Origin: Acidobacteriota bacterium
Lineage (GTDB): Bacteria > Acidobacteriota > Thermoanaerobaculia > Multivoradales > JAHEKO01
NCBI GenBank assembly: GCA_029263375.1
Contig: JAJCXP010000414.1
Coordinates: 1 to 40,739 of the forward strand
DNA: 40,739 nucleotides
Direction of reading: 5' to 3'
Numbering within the stretch: position 1 is the first letter of the stretch; each line of letters opens with the position of its first letter. Made by a program: the position numbers and the translations under genes. Below, one piece after another: positions 1-9,351 of the stretch. The notes beneath the pieces were generated by a model. That model was not told where the DNA came from. It searched no databases and saw only the letters and a program-made list of their open reading frames with translations.

Positions 1-2679
1 GATGCCGTTCTCGATGATGGTGGTCGCCAGCAGCAGGTCGTGCTCGCCGCGCTTGAACGCGTGCATGCGCTCGGCGAGCTCGCTCTCGTTCATCTGGCCG
101 TGGCCGATGGTCAGACGGATCGAGGGCATCAGCTCGCGCAGGTACTCGGCCATCTCCTCGATGCCCTGCACCCGGTTGTAGACGTAGTAGATCTGGCCGC
201 CGCGGTCGAGCTCGTGCTCGATCGCCTCGCGGATCAGCTCGGCGCCGAACGGCGCGATCAGGGTCTCGACCGCCATCCGATCGCGCGGCGGCGTCTCGAT
301 CACCGACAGGTCGCGGACACCGGCGAGCGACAGCTGCAGCGTGCGCGGCACCGGCGTCGCCGACAGCGCCAGCACGTGGACGTTCTTCTTGAGATCCTTG
401 AGGCGCTCCTTCTGCGCGACGCCGAAGCGCTGCTCCTCATCGACGATCAGAAGGCCCAGCTTCGGGAGCTCGACGTCGCTGCTCAAAAGCCGGTGGGTGC
501 CGATCAGGATGTCGACCGCGCCGGCCGCGGTGGCGGCGCGGATCTCGGTGACGTCGGTCGTCGATCGGAAACGCGAGACCATCTCGATCCGCACCGGCAG
601 GCCCTCGAAGCGCTGCCGGAAGGTCTCGAGGTGCTGGTCGGCGAGGATGGTCGTCGGCGCCAGCACCGCCACCTGATAGCCGCCCTCGACGACTTTGAGG
701 GCCGCGCGCATCGCCACCTCGGTCTTGCCGAAACCGACGTCGCCACACAGCAGCCGATCCATCGGCCGCTCCTGCTGCAGGTCGGCGCGGATGGCCTCGA
801 TCGCCTCGAGCTGGTCGGGCGTCTCGTCGTAGTCGAAGGCGGCGTCGAACTGACCCTGCAGATCGCCGCCCACCGGCATCGCCGGCGCCCGCGCCAGCTT
901 GCGCTGGGCGTAGAGCTTGAGCAGATCGCCGGCGAGCTTGCGCATGCCGGCCTTGACCCGCGCCTTGGTGCGGGTCCAGGAGGTGCCGCCCAGGCGATCG
1001 AGCTTCGGCGCGACCGACTCGATGCCGCTGTACTTCTGGATCAGGTCCATGCGGCTCAGGGGCAGCAGGAGCGTCTTGCCGCGCGCATAGAGCAGCTCCA
1101 TCACCTCGACCGAACTGGTATCCGGCCGACTGTCGCCGCCCAGAACCGTCTCGGGAATCGGCCCGCTGCGCTCGTCCTCGTCGCCCACCGCCCGCAGCCC
1201 GACGAACTGGCCGATGCCGTGGTCGGTGTGCACCACGTAGTCGCCGACCTTGAGGTCCCTGAGCGTCGAGACGAACGGCCCGTAGCGGGCGCGCTGCTGC
1301 GGCCGCGCCGCCGCGCGCCGGGCGAACAGCTGATGCTCACCGAAGATCGCCACCCCGGCGGCCGGCAGGCGAAAGCCGCGCTGAAGCTCGCCCTCGACCA
1401 GCTCGACACCGCCCAACCCGACCCGGATCGAGTAGGTCTCACACAGCTCCTCCATCCGCCCCCGATGCTCGGGCGCGTGACAGACGATCAGCCGATCCCC
1501 GCGCGCCGCCGCGGTCTCGACCTCCCGCGGAAACCTCGGCAGCTGGCCGTGGAGGACATCCGTCGACGTCCCACCAAAATCCACGAAACCGGCGTCACCC
1601 GATCGTTCGCCCGAATAGGTGCCACTCGAATGTTCGTCGATGCGCAGGCTGGCGGCCTCGAGCTGCTTCTGGATCTCCCCGGCCGGCAGCTCGAGATCCT
1701 CCGGCGGCAGCGCGAGCTGATGATGATCGAGCCGCGCCGCGTAGTCGGCCTCGAGCCGGGCAGCGTGCGCGGTGACCTCGGGACCGACCTCGTCCGGCCG
1801 GTAGACCACGACCGTCTCGGCCCCGAACAGCTCCACCAAACCGACCGTCGACTCCTCGAGCAGCGGCAGGTAGTTCTGCCAGCCGGGAAAGCGCCCGCGC
1901 TCGCGCAGCGCTTCGATGCGCTCGGCGACCGCGATCCCCGCCTCCGGGCCCAGGCGCTCGCTCAGGAGCTCGGCCAGATCGTCGGCCTGGTCCTGGTCGG
2001 CCGGAAAGAGCGTCAGCGGCAGGAGCTCCGCGCGCTCGATCTCGTCGCTCGATCGCTGGTCCGAAGGGTCGAAGTGACGGATCGACTCGATCGTGTCGCC
2101 GAACAGGTCGAGGCGCACCGGCAGCGTCTGGCCGGGCGGATAGACGTCGAAAACACCGCCGCGCGCCGCGTATTCGCCGACCTCGGTCACCAGGTCGCGG
2201 CGCTCGAAGCCGTGCGCCTCGAGGTAGAGCGCCAGGTTCTCGGGCGCGATGTCGTCGCCGACCGACAGTCGCACCGTCGAGTCGGCAAAGGCGTCCGCGG
2301 TCGGCAGCCGCCGGAAGAGCGCGCGCGGCGTGCACAGCAGAGTCTTGATGCTGCCGTCCGAGATGCCGGCCAGCGCTCGCGCCTCCTGCGCCCGCACCAT
2401 CAGCGAGACCTCGGTCTCCTGGTAGGGCGTCAGGCCCGGCACCGAGAAGAAGCTCGCCTCGCCCCAGAACAGCCGCGCCGCCTCGACCCAGGCGATCGCG
2501 TCGGATTCGTGTGGCACCACCACCAGCTGACGGTGGCCGCGGTCGGCGGCGAGCAGCTCGGTCACCCAGGCGGCCGCGGGCACCGGCAGACGGCCGGCGC
2601 GGGTGGCGCCGGACTCGAGCGCGCGGTAGGCCTCACTGGCGCGCAGCACTCGGGAGAGTTGGTCGAGGAGGGCGCTCAT
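1..2679 (-). CDS. mfd: Transcription-repair coupling factor Mfd (3' end outside window)
   Basis: Mfd is an ATP-dependent translocase that removes RNA polymerase stalled at lesions and recruits UvrA. The 893 visible residues show the family order: a UvrB-like N-terminal module, a CarD-like RNA polymerase interaction domain (LKVGDYVVHTDHGIGQ, from about residue 475), then a RecG-like helicase with Walker A GDVGFGKTE (about 646-654), the DEEQRFG box (about 746) and, at the window edge, TTIIENGI. The ATG at 2679 begins MSALLDQLSRVL and has no clear Shine-Dalgarno sequence. Roughly the last 250 residues (end of the second RecA lobe and the TRCF C-terminal domain) lie outside the window. It is divergent from the antiporter gene. 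Identity is secure. Confidence 0.96.
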   Translation of the reverse strand, partial: MSALLDQLSRVLRASEAYRALESGATRAGRLPVPAAAWVTELLAADRGHRQLVVVPHESDAIAWVEAARLFWGEASFFSVPGLTPYQETEVSLMVRAQEARALAGISDGSIKTLLCTPRALFRRLPTADAFADSTVRLSVGDDIAPENLALYLEAHGFERRDLVTEVGEYAARGGVFDVYPPGQTLPVRLDLFGDTIESIRHFDPSDQRSSDEIERAELLPLTLFPADQDQADDLAELLSERLGPEAGIAVAERIEALRERGRFPGWQNYLPLLEESTVGLVELFGAETVVVYRPDEVGPEVTAHAARLEADYAARLDHHQLALPPEDLELPAGEIQKQLEAASLRIDEHSSGTYSGERSGDAGFVDFGGTSTDVLHGQLPRFPREVETAAARGDRLIVCHAPEHRGRMEELCETYSIRVGLGGVELVEGELQRGFRLPAAGVAIFGEHQLFARRAAARPQQRARYGPFVSTLRDLKVGDYVVHTDHGIGQFVGLRAVGDEDERSGPIPETVLGGDSRPDTSSVEVMELLYARGKTLLLPLSRMDLIQKYSGIESVAPKLDRLGGTSWTRTKARVKAGMRKLAGDLLKLYAQRKLARAPAMPVGGDLQGQFDAAFDYDETPDQLEAIEAIRADLQQERPMDRLLCGDVGFGKTEVAMRAALKVVEGGYQVAVLAPTTILADQHLETFRQRFEGLPVRIEMVSRFRSTTDVTEIRAATAAGAVDILIGTHRLLSSDVELPKLGLLIVDEEQRFGVAQKERLKDLKKNVHVLALSATPVPRTLQLSLAGVRDLSVIETPPRDRMAVETLIAPFGAELIREAIEHELDRGGQIYYVYNRVQGIEEMAEYLRELMPSIRLTIGHGQMNESELAERMHAFKRGEHDLLLATTIIENGI

Positions 2680-2691
2680 CGCGGGCGCGCC

Positions 2692-2725
2692 TATCCTGTC
2701 ACCCCGCGCCGAGCGCTGATATAGC
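2692..2725 (+). promoter_or_regulatory. Possible promoter of the antiporter gene
   Basis: In the short divergent mfd/antiporter interval, CTGTCA (2696-2701) and TATAGC (2720-2725) are separated by 18 nt. Each matches four of six sigma-70 consensus positions. A second hexamer, TATCCT, lies at 2692-2697. This is a weak prediction from consensus matching only. Confidence 0.25.
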
Positions 2726-2758
2726 ATTGGCGCTCATCTGAAACGGAGGAGATCGACG

Positions 2759-4177
2759 ATGCGCAGAGCAGTCCTGGGACTCTTCTTGCTGGCGGCCTTG
2801 GTGGGCTTCGGACCGGGCTTCGGATTCCTGACCGGCGCCGAGGCGGCGGCCGATGCCGCGGCGGCCGCGGAAACGACCACCGGGGAACAGGGTGAAGCAG
2901 ATCACGGCGAAGGCGACCACGGCGGCGGACACGCCAGTCCGGTGACGCCGGTGCTGATCGCCCTGGTGATCATCCTCGTGGCGGCCAAGCTCGGCGGCGA
3001 GCTGGCCGAGCGGGTGCATCAACCCGCGGTCCTGGGTGAGCTGCTCGCGGGCGTGATCCTGGGCAATCTGACGCTATTCGGATTCTACGGATTGGAGTTC
3101 CTGGGCACCGACTTCGGCATCACGATCCTGGCCGAGATCGGCGTCATCCTGCTGCTGTTCGAGGTCGGGATGGAGTCGAACATCAAGGAGATGCTGTCGG
3201 TCGGGGCGTCGAGCCTGTTGGTGGCGATCCTGGGCGTCGTCGCGCCGTTCGTCCTCGGACTCGGAGTCTCCTCGTGGATGCTCCCCGACGAGCACATGCT
3301 GGTGCACGTCTTCATCGGCGCGACGCTGTGCGCGACCAGCGTCGGCATCACGGCGCGGGTGCTCTCCGACCTGGGCAAGATCAACGCCCGCGAGTCGAAG
3401 ATCATCCTCGGCGCCGCGGTCATCGACGACGTGCTCGGCCTGGTGATTCTGGCCGTGGTCGCGGGCGTCATCGCCGCCGCCAACGTCGGCGGCGAGCTGG
3501 CCGCGTCAGCGATCGCGCTGATCATCGGCAAGGCGGCCGGCTTCCTGATCGGCGCCATCGTCCTCGGCAGCTGGCTCTCGCCGCGCGTCTTCCGCCTGGC
3601 CAGCAAGCTGCGGATCAAGGGCATGCTGCTGACCATCGCGCTCGCCTTCTGCTTCCTGCTCTCCTATCTCGCCAACCTGATCGAGCTGGCGCCGATCGTC
3701 GGCGCGTTCGCGGCCGGCCTGATCCTCGACGAGGTCCACTACCGGGACTTCATCGACCGCGGCGACCACAACGTCGAGGAGCTCCTGCACCCGATCAACA
3801 TGTTCCTGGTGCCGGTCTTCTTCGTGCTGATGGGTATCCGCGTGGATCTGTCCACCTTCGGCCAGGTCGAGGTGCTCGGTTTCGCCGCGGTGCTCTCGTT
3901 CGTCGCCATCCTCGGCAAGATGATCTGCGCGCTGGGAGTCGTGGAGAAGGGGCTCGACCGGGTCTCGGTCGCGGTCGGCATGGTGCCGCGAGGCGAGGTC
4001 GGCCTGATCTTCGCCGGCATCGGTGCGACGCTGGTCCTCCAGGGTCACCCGGTGATCAGCCCGCCGATCTTCTCGGCGGTGGTGATCATGGTGATCATCA
4101 CGACGCTGGTTACGCCGCCGGCGCTCAAGGTGACGTTGGCGCGGGGGGACCGGAAGAAGGCGCAGGCGAAGAAGTAG
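2759..4177 (+). CDS. Kef/NhaS-type cation:proton antiporter (CPA2), without RCK domain
   Basis: This is a 472-residue integral membrane monovalent cation/proton antiporter of the Na_H_Exchanger family. After an N-terminal hydrophobic segment (about 1-30) there is a short loop rich in His, Asp and Glu (about 40-60, containing DHGEGDHGGGH), then some 12 membrane helices. The paired acidic motif VIDDVLGLV (about residue 222) is the ion-binding DD typical of electrogenic CPA antiporters. The protein ends shortly after the last helix (KKAQAKK), so it lacks the TrkA-N/RCK domains of KefB/KefC. The ATG at 2759 follows CGGAGGAG at good spacing. Its last 53 bases overlap the 3' end of the opposing ftsB-like gene. 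Family is secure; the ion is unknown. Confidence 0.9.
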   Translation: MRRAVLGLFLLAALVGFGPGFGFLTGAEAAADAAAAAETTTGEQGEADHGEGDHGGGHASPVTPVLIALVIILVAAKLGGELAERVHQPAVLGELLAGVILGNLTLFGFYGLEFLGTDFGITILAEIGVILLLFEVGMESNIKEMLSVGASSLLVAILGVVAPFVLGLGVSSWMLPDEHMLVHVFIGATLCATSVGITARVLSDLGKINARESKIILGAAVIDDVLGLVILAVVAGVIAAANVGGELAASAIALIIGKAAGFLIGAIVLGSWLSPRVFRLASKLRIKGMLLTIALAFCFLLSYLANLIELAPIVGAFAAGLILDEVHYRDFIDRGDHNVEELLHPINMFLVPVFFVLMGIRVDLSTFGQVEVLGFAAVLSFVAILGKMICALGVVEKGLDRVSVAVGMVPRGEVGLIFAGIGATLVLQGHPVISPPIFSAVVIMVIITTLVTPPALKVTLARGDRKKAQAKK

Positions 4178-4508
4178 TCGCGGGCGGGTGCGGGCGGGTG
4201 GTGGACGGATCGGGCTCCATGATCAGCACCACCTCGCCCGGCTTGACCAGGCCGAGCTCCTCGCGAGCGAGGCGCTCGAGCATCGCCGGATCGTCGCGTA
4301 GGCGCTCGATCTTGCGCCCGAGCCGATCGATCTCCTCCTCGGTGAACTCGATCGAGGCTTCGATCTCGGCTGCGCGCTCCTTGGCGAGCTGCAGGTCGCG
4401 ATAGCCGCGCACCGCGGTGATCGCCAGGAAGATCACCAACCCCAGCGACGCGTACCCGATGATCTTCCGGAAGTGACTCCGGGACGGCGCGTGGGTGATG
4501 TCGGTCAA
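4125..4508 (-). CDS. ftsB: FtsB/DivIC-family septum formation initiator
   Basis: This is a small bitopic divisome protein that would link FtsL/FtsQ-like partners and help activate septal peptidoglycan synthesis. The 127 residues have a short cytoplasmic N-terminus, one membrane helix (about 18-36, GYASLGLVIFLAITAV), a coiled coil (about 40-85) and the family-typical ending RLAREELGLVKPGEVVLI. After this comes a low-complexity Pro/Ser/Thr tail of about 25 residues that is not part of the usual fold and lies where the gene runs into the 3' end of the antiporter gene. It sits 14 nt downstream of eno on the same strand, and an eno-ftsB pair is common in bacteria, which supports the call. Confidence 0.88.
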   Translation of the reverse strand: MTDITHAPSRSHFRKIIGYASLGLVIFLAITAVRGYRDLQLAKERAAEIEASIEFTEEEIDRLGRKIERLRDDPAMLERLAREELGLVKPGEVVLIMEPDPSTTRPHPPATTSSPAPSSGPPAPTSP

Positions 4509-4522
4509 CTAGCCTGCTCTTT

Positions 4523-5812
<1,290 letters not shown>

Positions 5813-5814
5813 CT

Positions 5815-5844
5815 ATTATGCCGGAGCGCCGGGGGATCGGACAG
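5815..5844 (-). promoter_or_regulatory. Candidate eno promoter, likely leaderless
   Basis: On the minus strand CATAAT (5820-5815, five of six matches to TATAAT) ends 8 nt before the eno ATG. The best upstream hexamer at 18-nt spacing is CTGTCC (5844-5839), which is poor. With normal -10 to +1 spacing, transcription would start within a base or two of the start codon. Confidence 0.45.
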
Positions 5845-5907
5845 ACGGTGAGTTGGGATTCCGTCCTATTCTCTGACCAGTAGGCTCGCAGCCCCACGGG
5901 TTCCATC

Positions 5908-5936
5908 TTGACCGCAGCTCAATCTACATACAAAAT
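5908..5936 (+). promoter_or_regulatory. Candidate vapBC promoter, likely leaderless
   Basis: TTGACC (5908-5913) and CAAAAT (5931-5936) are 17 nt apart, in an AT-rich patch that stands out from the surroundings. The -10 ends 7 nt before the ATG at 5944, and no Shine-Dalgarno sequence lies between them. The self-complementary CATGCATG overlapping the start codon could be part of an autoregulatory operator. Confidence 0.5.
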
Positions 5937-5943
5937 TACATGC

Positions 5944-6195
5944 ATGAGCACCAAGACGATCGCGGTGGATACGCGCGTCTACGAAAGACTAGCGGCGGCC
6001 AAGAGCCGGGGTGAGTCCTTCTCGAAGGCGATCGACCGGCTGCTCACCCAGGTCGAGCGCGCCTCCACGGGCGGCGATGTGCTCCGGGGGCTCGGAGCGC
6101 TACTCCCACTTTCCGACGCCGACTCCCAGGTCTTTCTGAAGATCGTCGCCGAGAACCGCGCCAGCGAGGACTGGGAAGAGAGTGATCTGCGTTGA
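5944..6195 (+). CDS. vapB: VapB-family (UPF0330-like) antitoxin
   Basis: This 83-residue antitoxin is predicted to bind and neutralise the PIN-domain toxin encoded immediately downstream and to repress its own promoter. The N-terminal part (STKTIAVDTRVYERLAAAK, then GESFSKAIDRLL) matches the ribbon-helix-helix-like PF02697 pattern of a beta strand followed by two helices with a conserved ESFS turn. The acidic C-terminus (SEDWEESDLR) would be the toxin-wrapping segment. I chose the ATG at 5944 rather than the upstream in-frame TTG at 5908, because that TTG forms part of the likely -35 box. The stop overlaps the toxin start by 14 bases. Confidence 0.82.
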   Translation: MSTKTIAVDTRVYERLAAAKSRGESFSKAIDRLLTQVERASTGGDVLRGLGALLPLSDADSQVFLKIVAENRASEDWEESDLR

Positions 6196-6583
6196 CACAA
6201 CGTTCCTGATCGATCTGTGGCGAGACAAGGATCAGGAGGCGTCTCCGGCTCGCGGCCTGATCGCCAACTACCCCGGTGAGGACTTCGCCGTCCCGGCTCA
6301 TGCCGCGGGTGAGTTCCTGGAGGGCGGTGCGGCGGTCTCGGAACGGCGGCAAGAAGAGTCGCTGCAGTTCCTGAGGCTCTTCCGAATCGGCGACATGGGC
6401 ATCGAGACGGCACTCCTCTACGCGCGACTCGTGACTCAGCTGCGCCGCCGGTCCGCGCTGGCGGGCCGGTCGAAGCCCGATCTCTGGATCGCCGCTTGGG
6501 CTGTGCAGCACGCGGCTCCCTTGGCTACCCGGAACACGAGACACTTCGACGGCATCGACGGTCTCGAGCTGATCCGTTACTAG
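6182..6583 (+). CDS. vapC: VapC-family PIN-domain toxin (ribonuclease)
   Basis: This is a 133-residue PIN-fold Mg2+-dependent RNase. The acidic active-site set is visible: Asp5 (MICVDTTFLID), Glu44 (HAAGEFLEGG), Asp100 (KPDLWIAAWA) and Asp123 in HFDGIDGL. The GTG start at 6182 lies inside the antitoxin gene, giving a 14-base overlap typical of coupled vapBC pairs. It runs toward an initiator tRNA gene 60 nt further on. Some studied VapC toxins cleave initiator tRNA, but nothing in this sequence identifies the target. Confidence 0.9.
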   Translation: MICVDTTFLIDLWRDKDQEASPARGLIANYPGEDFAVPAHAAGEFLEGGAAVSERRQEESLQFLRLFRIGDMGIETALLYARLVTQLRRRSALAGRSKPDLWIAAWAVQHAAPLATRNTRHFDGIDGLELIRY

Positions 6584-6596
6584 GAGTTGCGGATCC

Positions 6597-6634
6597 AGAA
6601 GCAAACAACCCCACCGGCCTGCCGACCGATGGGG
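6597..6634 (-). terminator. Intrinsic terminator of the tRNA-fMet gene
   Basis: Read on the minus strand, CCCCATCGGT pairs with GCCGGTGGGG (ten pairs, two of them G-T) around a CGGCAG loop. The T-rich tail TTGTTTGCTTCT follows. The hairpin begins 9 nt after the encoded CCA of the tRNA. On the plus strand the hairpin is followed by ATTTAGTCTT and might also end vapC transcripts weakly. Confidence 0.75.
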
Positions 6635-6643
6635 ATTTAGTCT

Positions 6644-6720
<77 letters not shown>

Positions 6721-6725
6721 CGGGG

Positions 6726-6754
6726 ACTCTATCGGGGCCTCGGCGGGCAGTCAA
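6726..6754 (-). promoter_or_regulatory. Promoter of tRNA-fMet
   Basis: On the minus strand TTGACT (6754-6749, five of six matches) and TAGAGT (6731-6726, four of six) are separated by 17 nt, and the -10 ends 5 nt before the tRNA 5' end. The -35 lies where the -35 of the divergent yqgE-like gene would fall, so the two promoters probably overlap. Confidence 0.6.
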
Positions 6755-6768
6755 CGGTCGCCTCCGAG

Positions 6769-6774
6769 TATGAT
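6769..6774 (+). promoter_or_regulatory. -10 element of the yqgE-like gene, likely leaderless
   Basis: TATGAT (five of six matches to TATAAT) ends 6 nt before the GTG at 6781, and there is no Shine-Dalgarno sequence between them. No good -35 was found at 16-18 nt. Confidence 0.45.
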
Positions 6775-6780
6775 GCGCCC

Positions 6781-7383
6781 GTGCCGAAAGACCTCGCCCC
6801 ACTGGAAGCCCCGACCCTGCTGCTGGCGATGCCGCAGGTCCAGGATCCGTTCTTTCACCGGAGCGTGGTCTTCCTGATCGAGCACACCGACGACGGCAGC
6901 TTCGGACTGATCGCCAACCGGCCGAGCGACATCGGCGTCGCCGAGATCTTGGTCGGCATGGACATCGAATGGAAGGGCGAGCCGTCGCTGCCCGCCTACT
7001 TCGGCGGACCGGTGCAGCCGCAGCTCGGGACCGTGCTGTTCGACTTCGCTTCGGCGCAGTTCGAAGATCCGAAGCAGGTCGAGGACACGACGACCGAGGT
7101 CCACGCCGGCCTGCGGATCACGCAGCACATCGGCGACCTGACGCAGCTCGCCGGCCAGCCGTCCCAGCGCTTCCGGCTCTTCCTCGGCTACGCCGGCTGG
7201 GGCGAAGGGCAGCTCGTTCGCGAGATCGAGCGCAACGACTGGCTGATCGCGCCGGTCCAACAGGAGCTGCTGTTCGCCGACGACCCCGACGAGGCGTGGG
7301 CCACCGGCGTGCGCTCGGTCGGCGTCGACCCGGACTCGCTACCGAGCTGGACCCAGGACGGCGGCGAGAGCAGCACCAACTAG
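6781..7383 (+). CDS. yqgE: YqgE/AlgH family protein (UPF0301)
   Basis: This 200-residue cytoplasmic protein of the DUF179/AlgH family has no settled biochemical function; the name AlgH comes from a regulatory phenotype in Pseudomonas. Family hallmarks are the N-terminal LLLAMPQVQDPFFHRSVVFL, then GSFGLIANRP, the central YFGGPVQP, and LFLGYAGWGEGQLVREI. The GTG start is supported by the match of the N-terminus to the family and by the -10 box just upstream. It is followed 34 nt later by the YvlD-like gene, probably in one transcript. Confidence 0.93.
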   Translation: MPKDLAPLEAPTLLLAMPQVQDPFFHRSVVFLIEHTDDGSFGLIANRPSDIGVAEILVGMDIEWKGEPSLPAYFGGPVQPQLGTVLFDFASAQFEDPKQVEDTTTEVHAGLRITQHIGDLTQLAGQPSQRFRLFLGYAGWGEGQLVREIERNDWLIAPVQQELLFADDPDEAWATGVRSVGVDPDSLPSWTQDGGESSTN

Positions 7384-7417
7384 GGCGAGAGCAACACCAA
7401 CCAGGAGGAACCAGATC

Positions 7418-7745
7418 GTGCGCATCCTGATCAGAATCATCTTGAACGGCCTCGGGATCCTGCTCATCTCCCGGCTGGTGCCGGGCATCGAGTGGCAGGG
7501 TGACCTGCTCTACCTGCTGATCACCGGCGCGGTCATCGGCGCGATCAACGTTCTGGTCAAACCGATCGTCACGCTGCTGTCGATTCCGTTCATCATCCTG
7601 ACGCTCGGCATCTTCTACCTGCTGATCAATGGCGCCATGCTGCTGCTCGCGAGCTCGCTGCTCCAGGGGCTGACGGTGGAGGGATGCCTGCCCGCGATCC
7701 TCGGCGGCCTGGTGCTCGGCCTCTTCAACTGGGTGGTCTCGGCGA

Positions 7746-7762
<17 letters not shown>
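7418..7762 (+). CDS. YvlD/phage-holin-4-2 family membrane protein
   Basis: This is a 114-residue inner-membrane protein with about four hydrophobic segments (roughly 3-20, 27-50, 55-80 and 88-110), matching the PF04020 family (mycobacterial four-TM / YvlD type). Despite the holin name, chromosomal members are ordinary small membrane proteins of unknown role. Typical features are the central [22 protein letters not shown] block and the C-terminal [14 protein letters not shown]. The GTG start at 7418 follows AGGAGG at good spacing. Its 3' end overlaps the start of nth by 17 bases. Confidence 0.85.
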
Positions 7763-8435
<673 letters not shown>

Positions 8436-8452
8436 CCCACCATTACCTCCGA

Positions 8453-8466
8453 GGGAATTGATTCCC
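8453..8466. promoter_or_regulatory. Palindromic operator-like site
   Basis: This is a perfect inverted repeat, GGGAAT-TG-ATTCCC, in the 57-nt gap between nth and the DUF2834 gene. No T-run follows, so it is not an intrinsic terminator. It lies about 26 nt before the next start codon, a plausible place for a regulator such as the XRE protein encoded further along the same gene string. Confidence 0.35.
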
Positions 8467-8492
8467 CTCCCCCCAGCCGCGATCATCGCGGC

Positions 8493-8804
8493 ATGTCCAG
8501 ATCCTCGATCTACCTGCTGCTCGCCATCGTCGGCGCGATCGTTCCGTGGGTCTTCTTCGCCGGCTTCTTCGCCGAGCACGGCCTCGCCGGCCAGTTCGTC
8601 CCCGCCCTGTTCGTCAACGGCGCCGCCGGCGGCTTCACCGCCGACCTGCTGACCTCGTCGCTCGTCTTCTGGATCTTCCTGTTCGCCGAGTCGCGCCGCG
8701 TCGGCGTCGGCCGCCCGTGGCTCTACGTCGCTATCAACCTCGTCATCGGCCTGTCGTGCGCGCTGCCGCTCTTCCTCTGGGCTCGCGAGCGCACCACCGA
8801 GTGA
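8493..8804 (+). CDS. DUF2834 membrane protein
   Basis: This is a 103-residue integral membrane protein with three hydrophobic helices (about 5-25, 45-66 and 75-95). The pattern LLLAIVGAIVPWVFFAGFFAEHG, GGFTADLLTSSLVFWIFLFAE and AINLVIGLSCALPLFLWARER matches the DUF2834 family, whose function is unknown. The ATG at 8493 has no clear Shine-Dalgarno sequence; a GATCAT hexamer lies 6 nt upstream. It precedes the SnoaL-like gene by 37 nt and may share its transcript. Confidence 0.8.
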   Translation: MSRSSIYLLLAIVGAIVPWVFFAGFFAEHGLAGQFVPALFVNGAAGGFTADLLTSSLVFWIFLFAESRRVGVGRPWLYVAINLVIGLSCALPLFLWARERTTE

Positions 8805-8841
8805 GACCTACCCACCAACGACTCGACGAAAGGAGTCCTCC

Positions 8842-9351
8842 ATGAAGTTCGAAATGAGATACCTGTCACCGCTTTTCCTCGTTGTGGTTCTTGTTGCTCC
8901 GGCGCTTGCCAGCGCACCCGATCCTGGCGCCGCCGTCGACCGCTACTTCGACGCTTACCGGGCGATGGACCTCGAGCGGATGGTCGCCTCGTTCGCGCCG
9001 GACGCGGAGTTCCACGACGTCGCCCAGCGCCACCACTACGAGGGCCAGGAGGGGATGCGCGAGCTTCTGACCGGCCTGATCGCCGTGCATGCCGAGATGG
9101 ACGTCGAGATCCAGCGCCGCGCCGTCGCTGGTAATGTCGTCGCCGTGGACTACCTCTACCGGGGCAAGCTGTCCGGCGAGGCGCTGCGAGCCGCGACCGG
9201 CAAGGAGACCTGCCGCGACACGACCTACGAGATCCCCGTGACCAGCTGGTTCGAGATCGAGGACGGCCGGATCCGCAAGCAGACCGACTTCATCGACCTC
9301 ACTACCCTCGGCGAGGTGCGGGCCGAAGCATCGGGGGCAGCCGCCCCTTGA
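8842..9351 (+). CDS. Secreted SnoaL/NTF2-like protein
   Basis: This 169-residue protein starts with a cleavable-looking signal peptide (MKFEMRYLSPLFLVVVLVAPALASA, cleavage near residue 24). A single SnoaL-like cone-shaped alpha+beta domain follows: VDRYFDAYRAMDLERMVASFAPDAEFHD opens it and TSWFEIEDGRIRKQTDFIDL closes it. The fold often serves as a small-ligand pocket or enzyme (cyclases, isomerases), but the substrate cannot be told here. AAAGGAG lies 6 nt before the ATG. The stop codon overlaps the TTG start of the regulator gene (TTGA), so the two are probably translationally coupled. Confidence 0.82.
   Translation: MKFEMRYLSPLFLVVVLVAPALASAPDPGAAVDRYFDAYRAMDLERMVASFAPDAEFHDVAQRHHYEGQEGMRELLTGLIAVHAEMDVEIQRRAVAGNVVAVDYLYRGKLSGEALRAATGKETCRDTTYEIPVTSWFEIEDGRIRKQTDFIDLTTLGEVRAEASGAAAP

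Noticed and set aside
40-2724. An open plus-strand frame of 894 codons opposite mfd
   Set aside because: It is a GC-rich shadow of mfd, with Arg/Leu/Asp-heavy low-complexity content; the minus strand encodes clear Mfd motifs.
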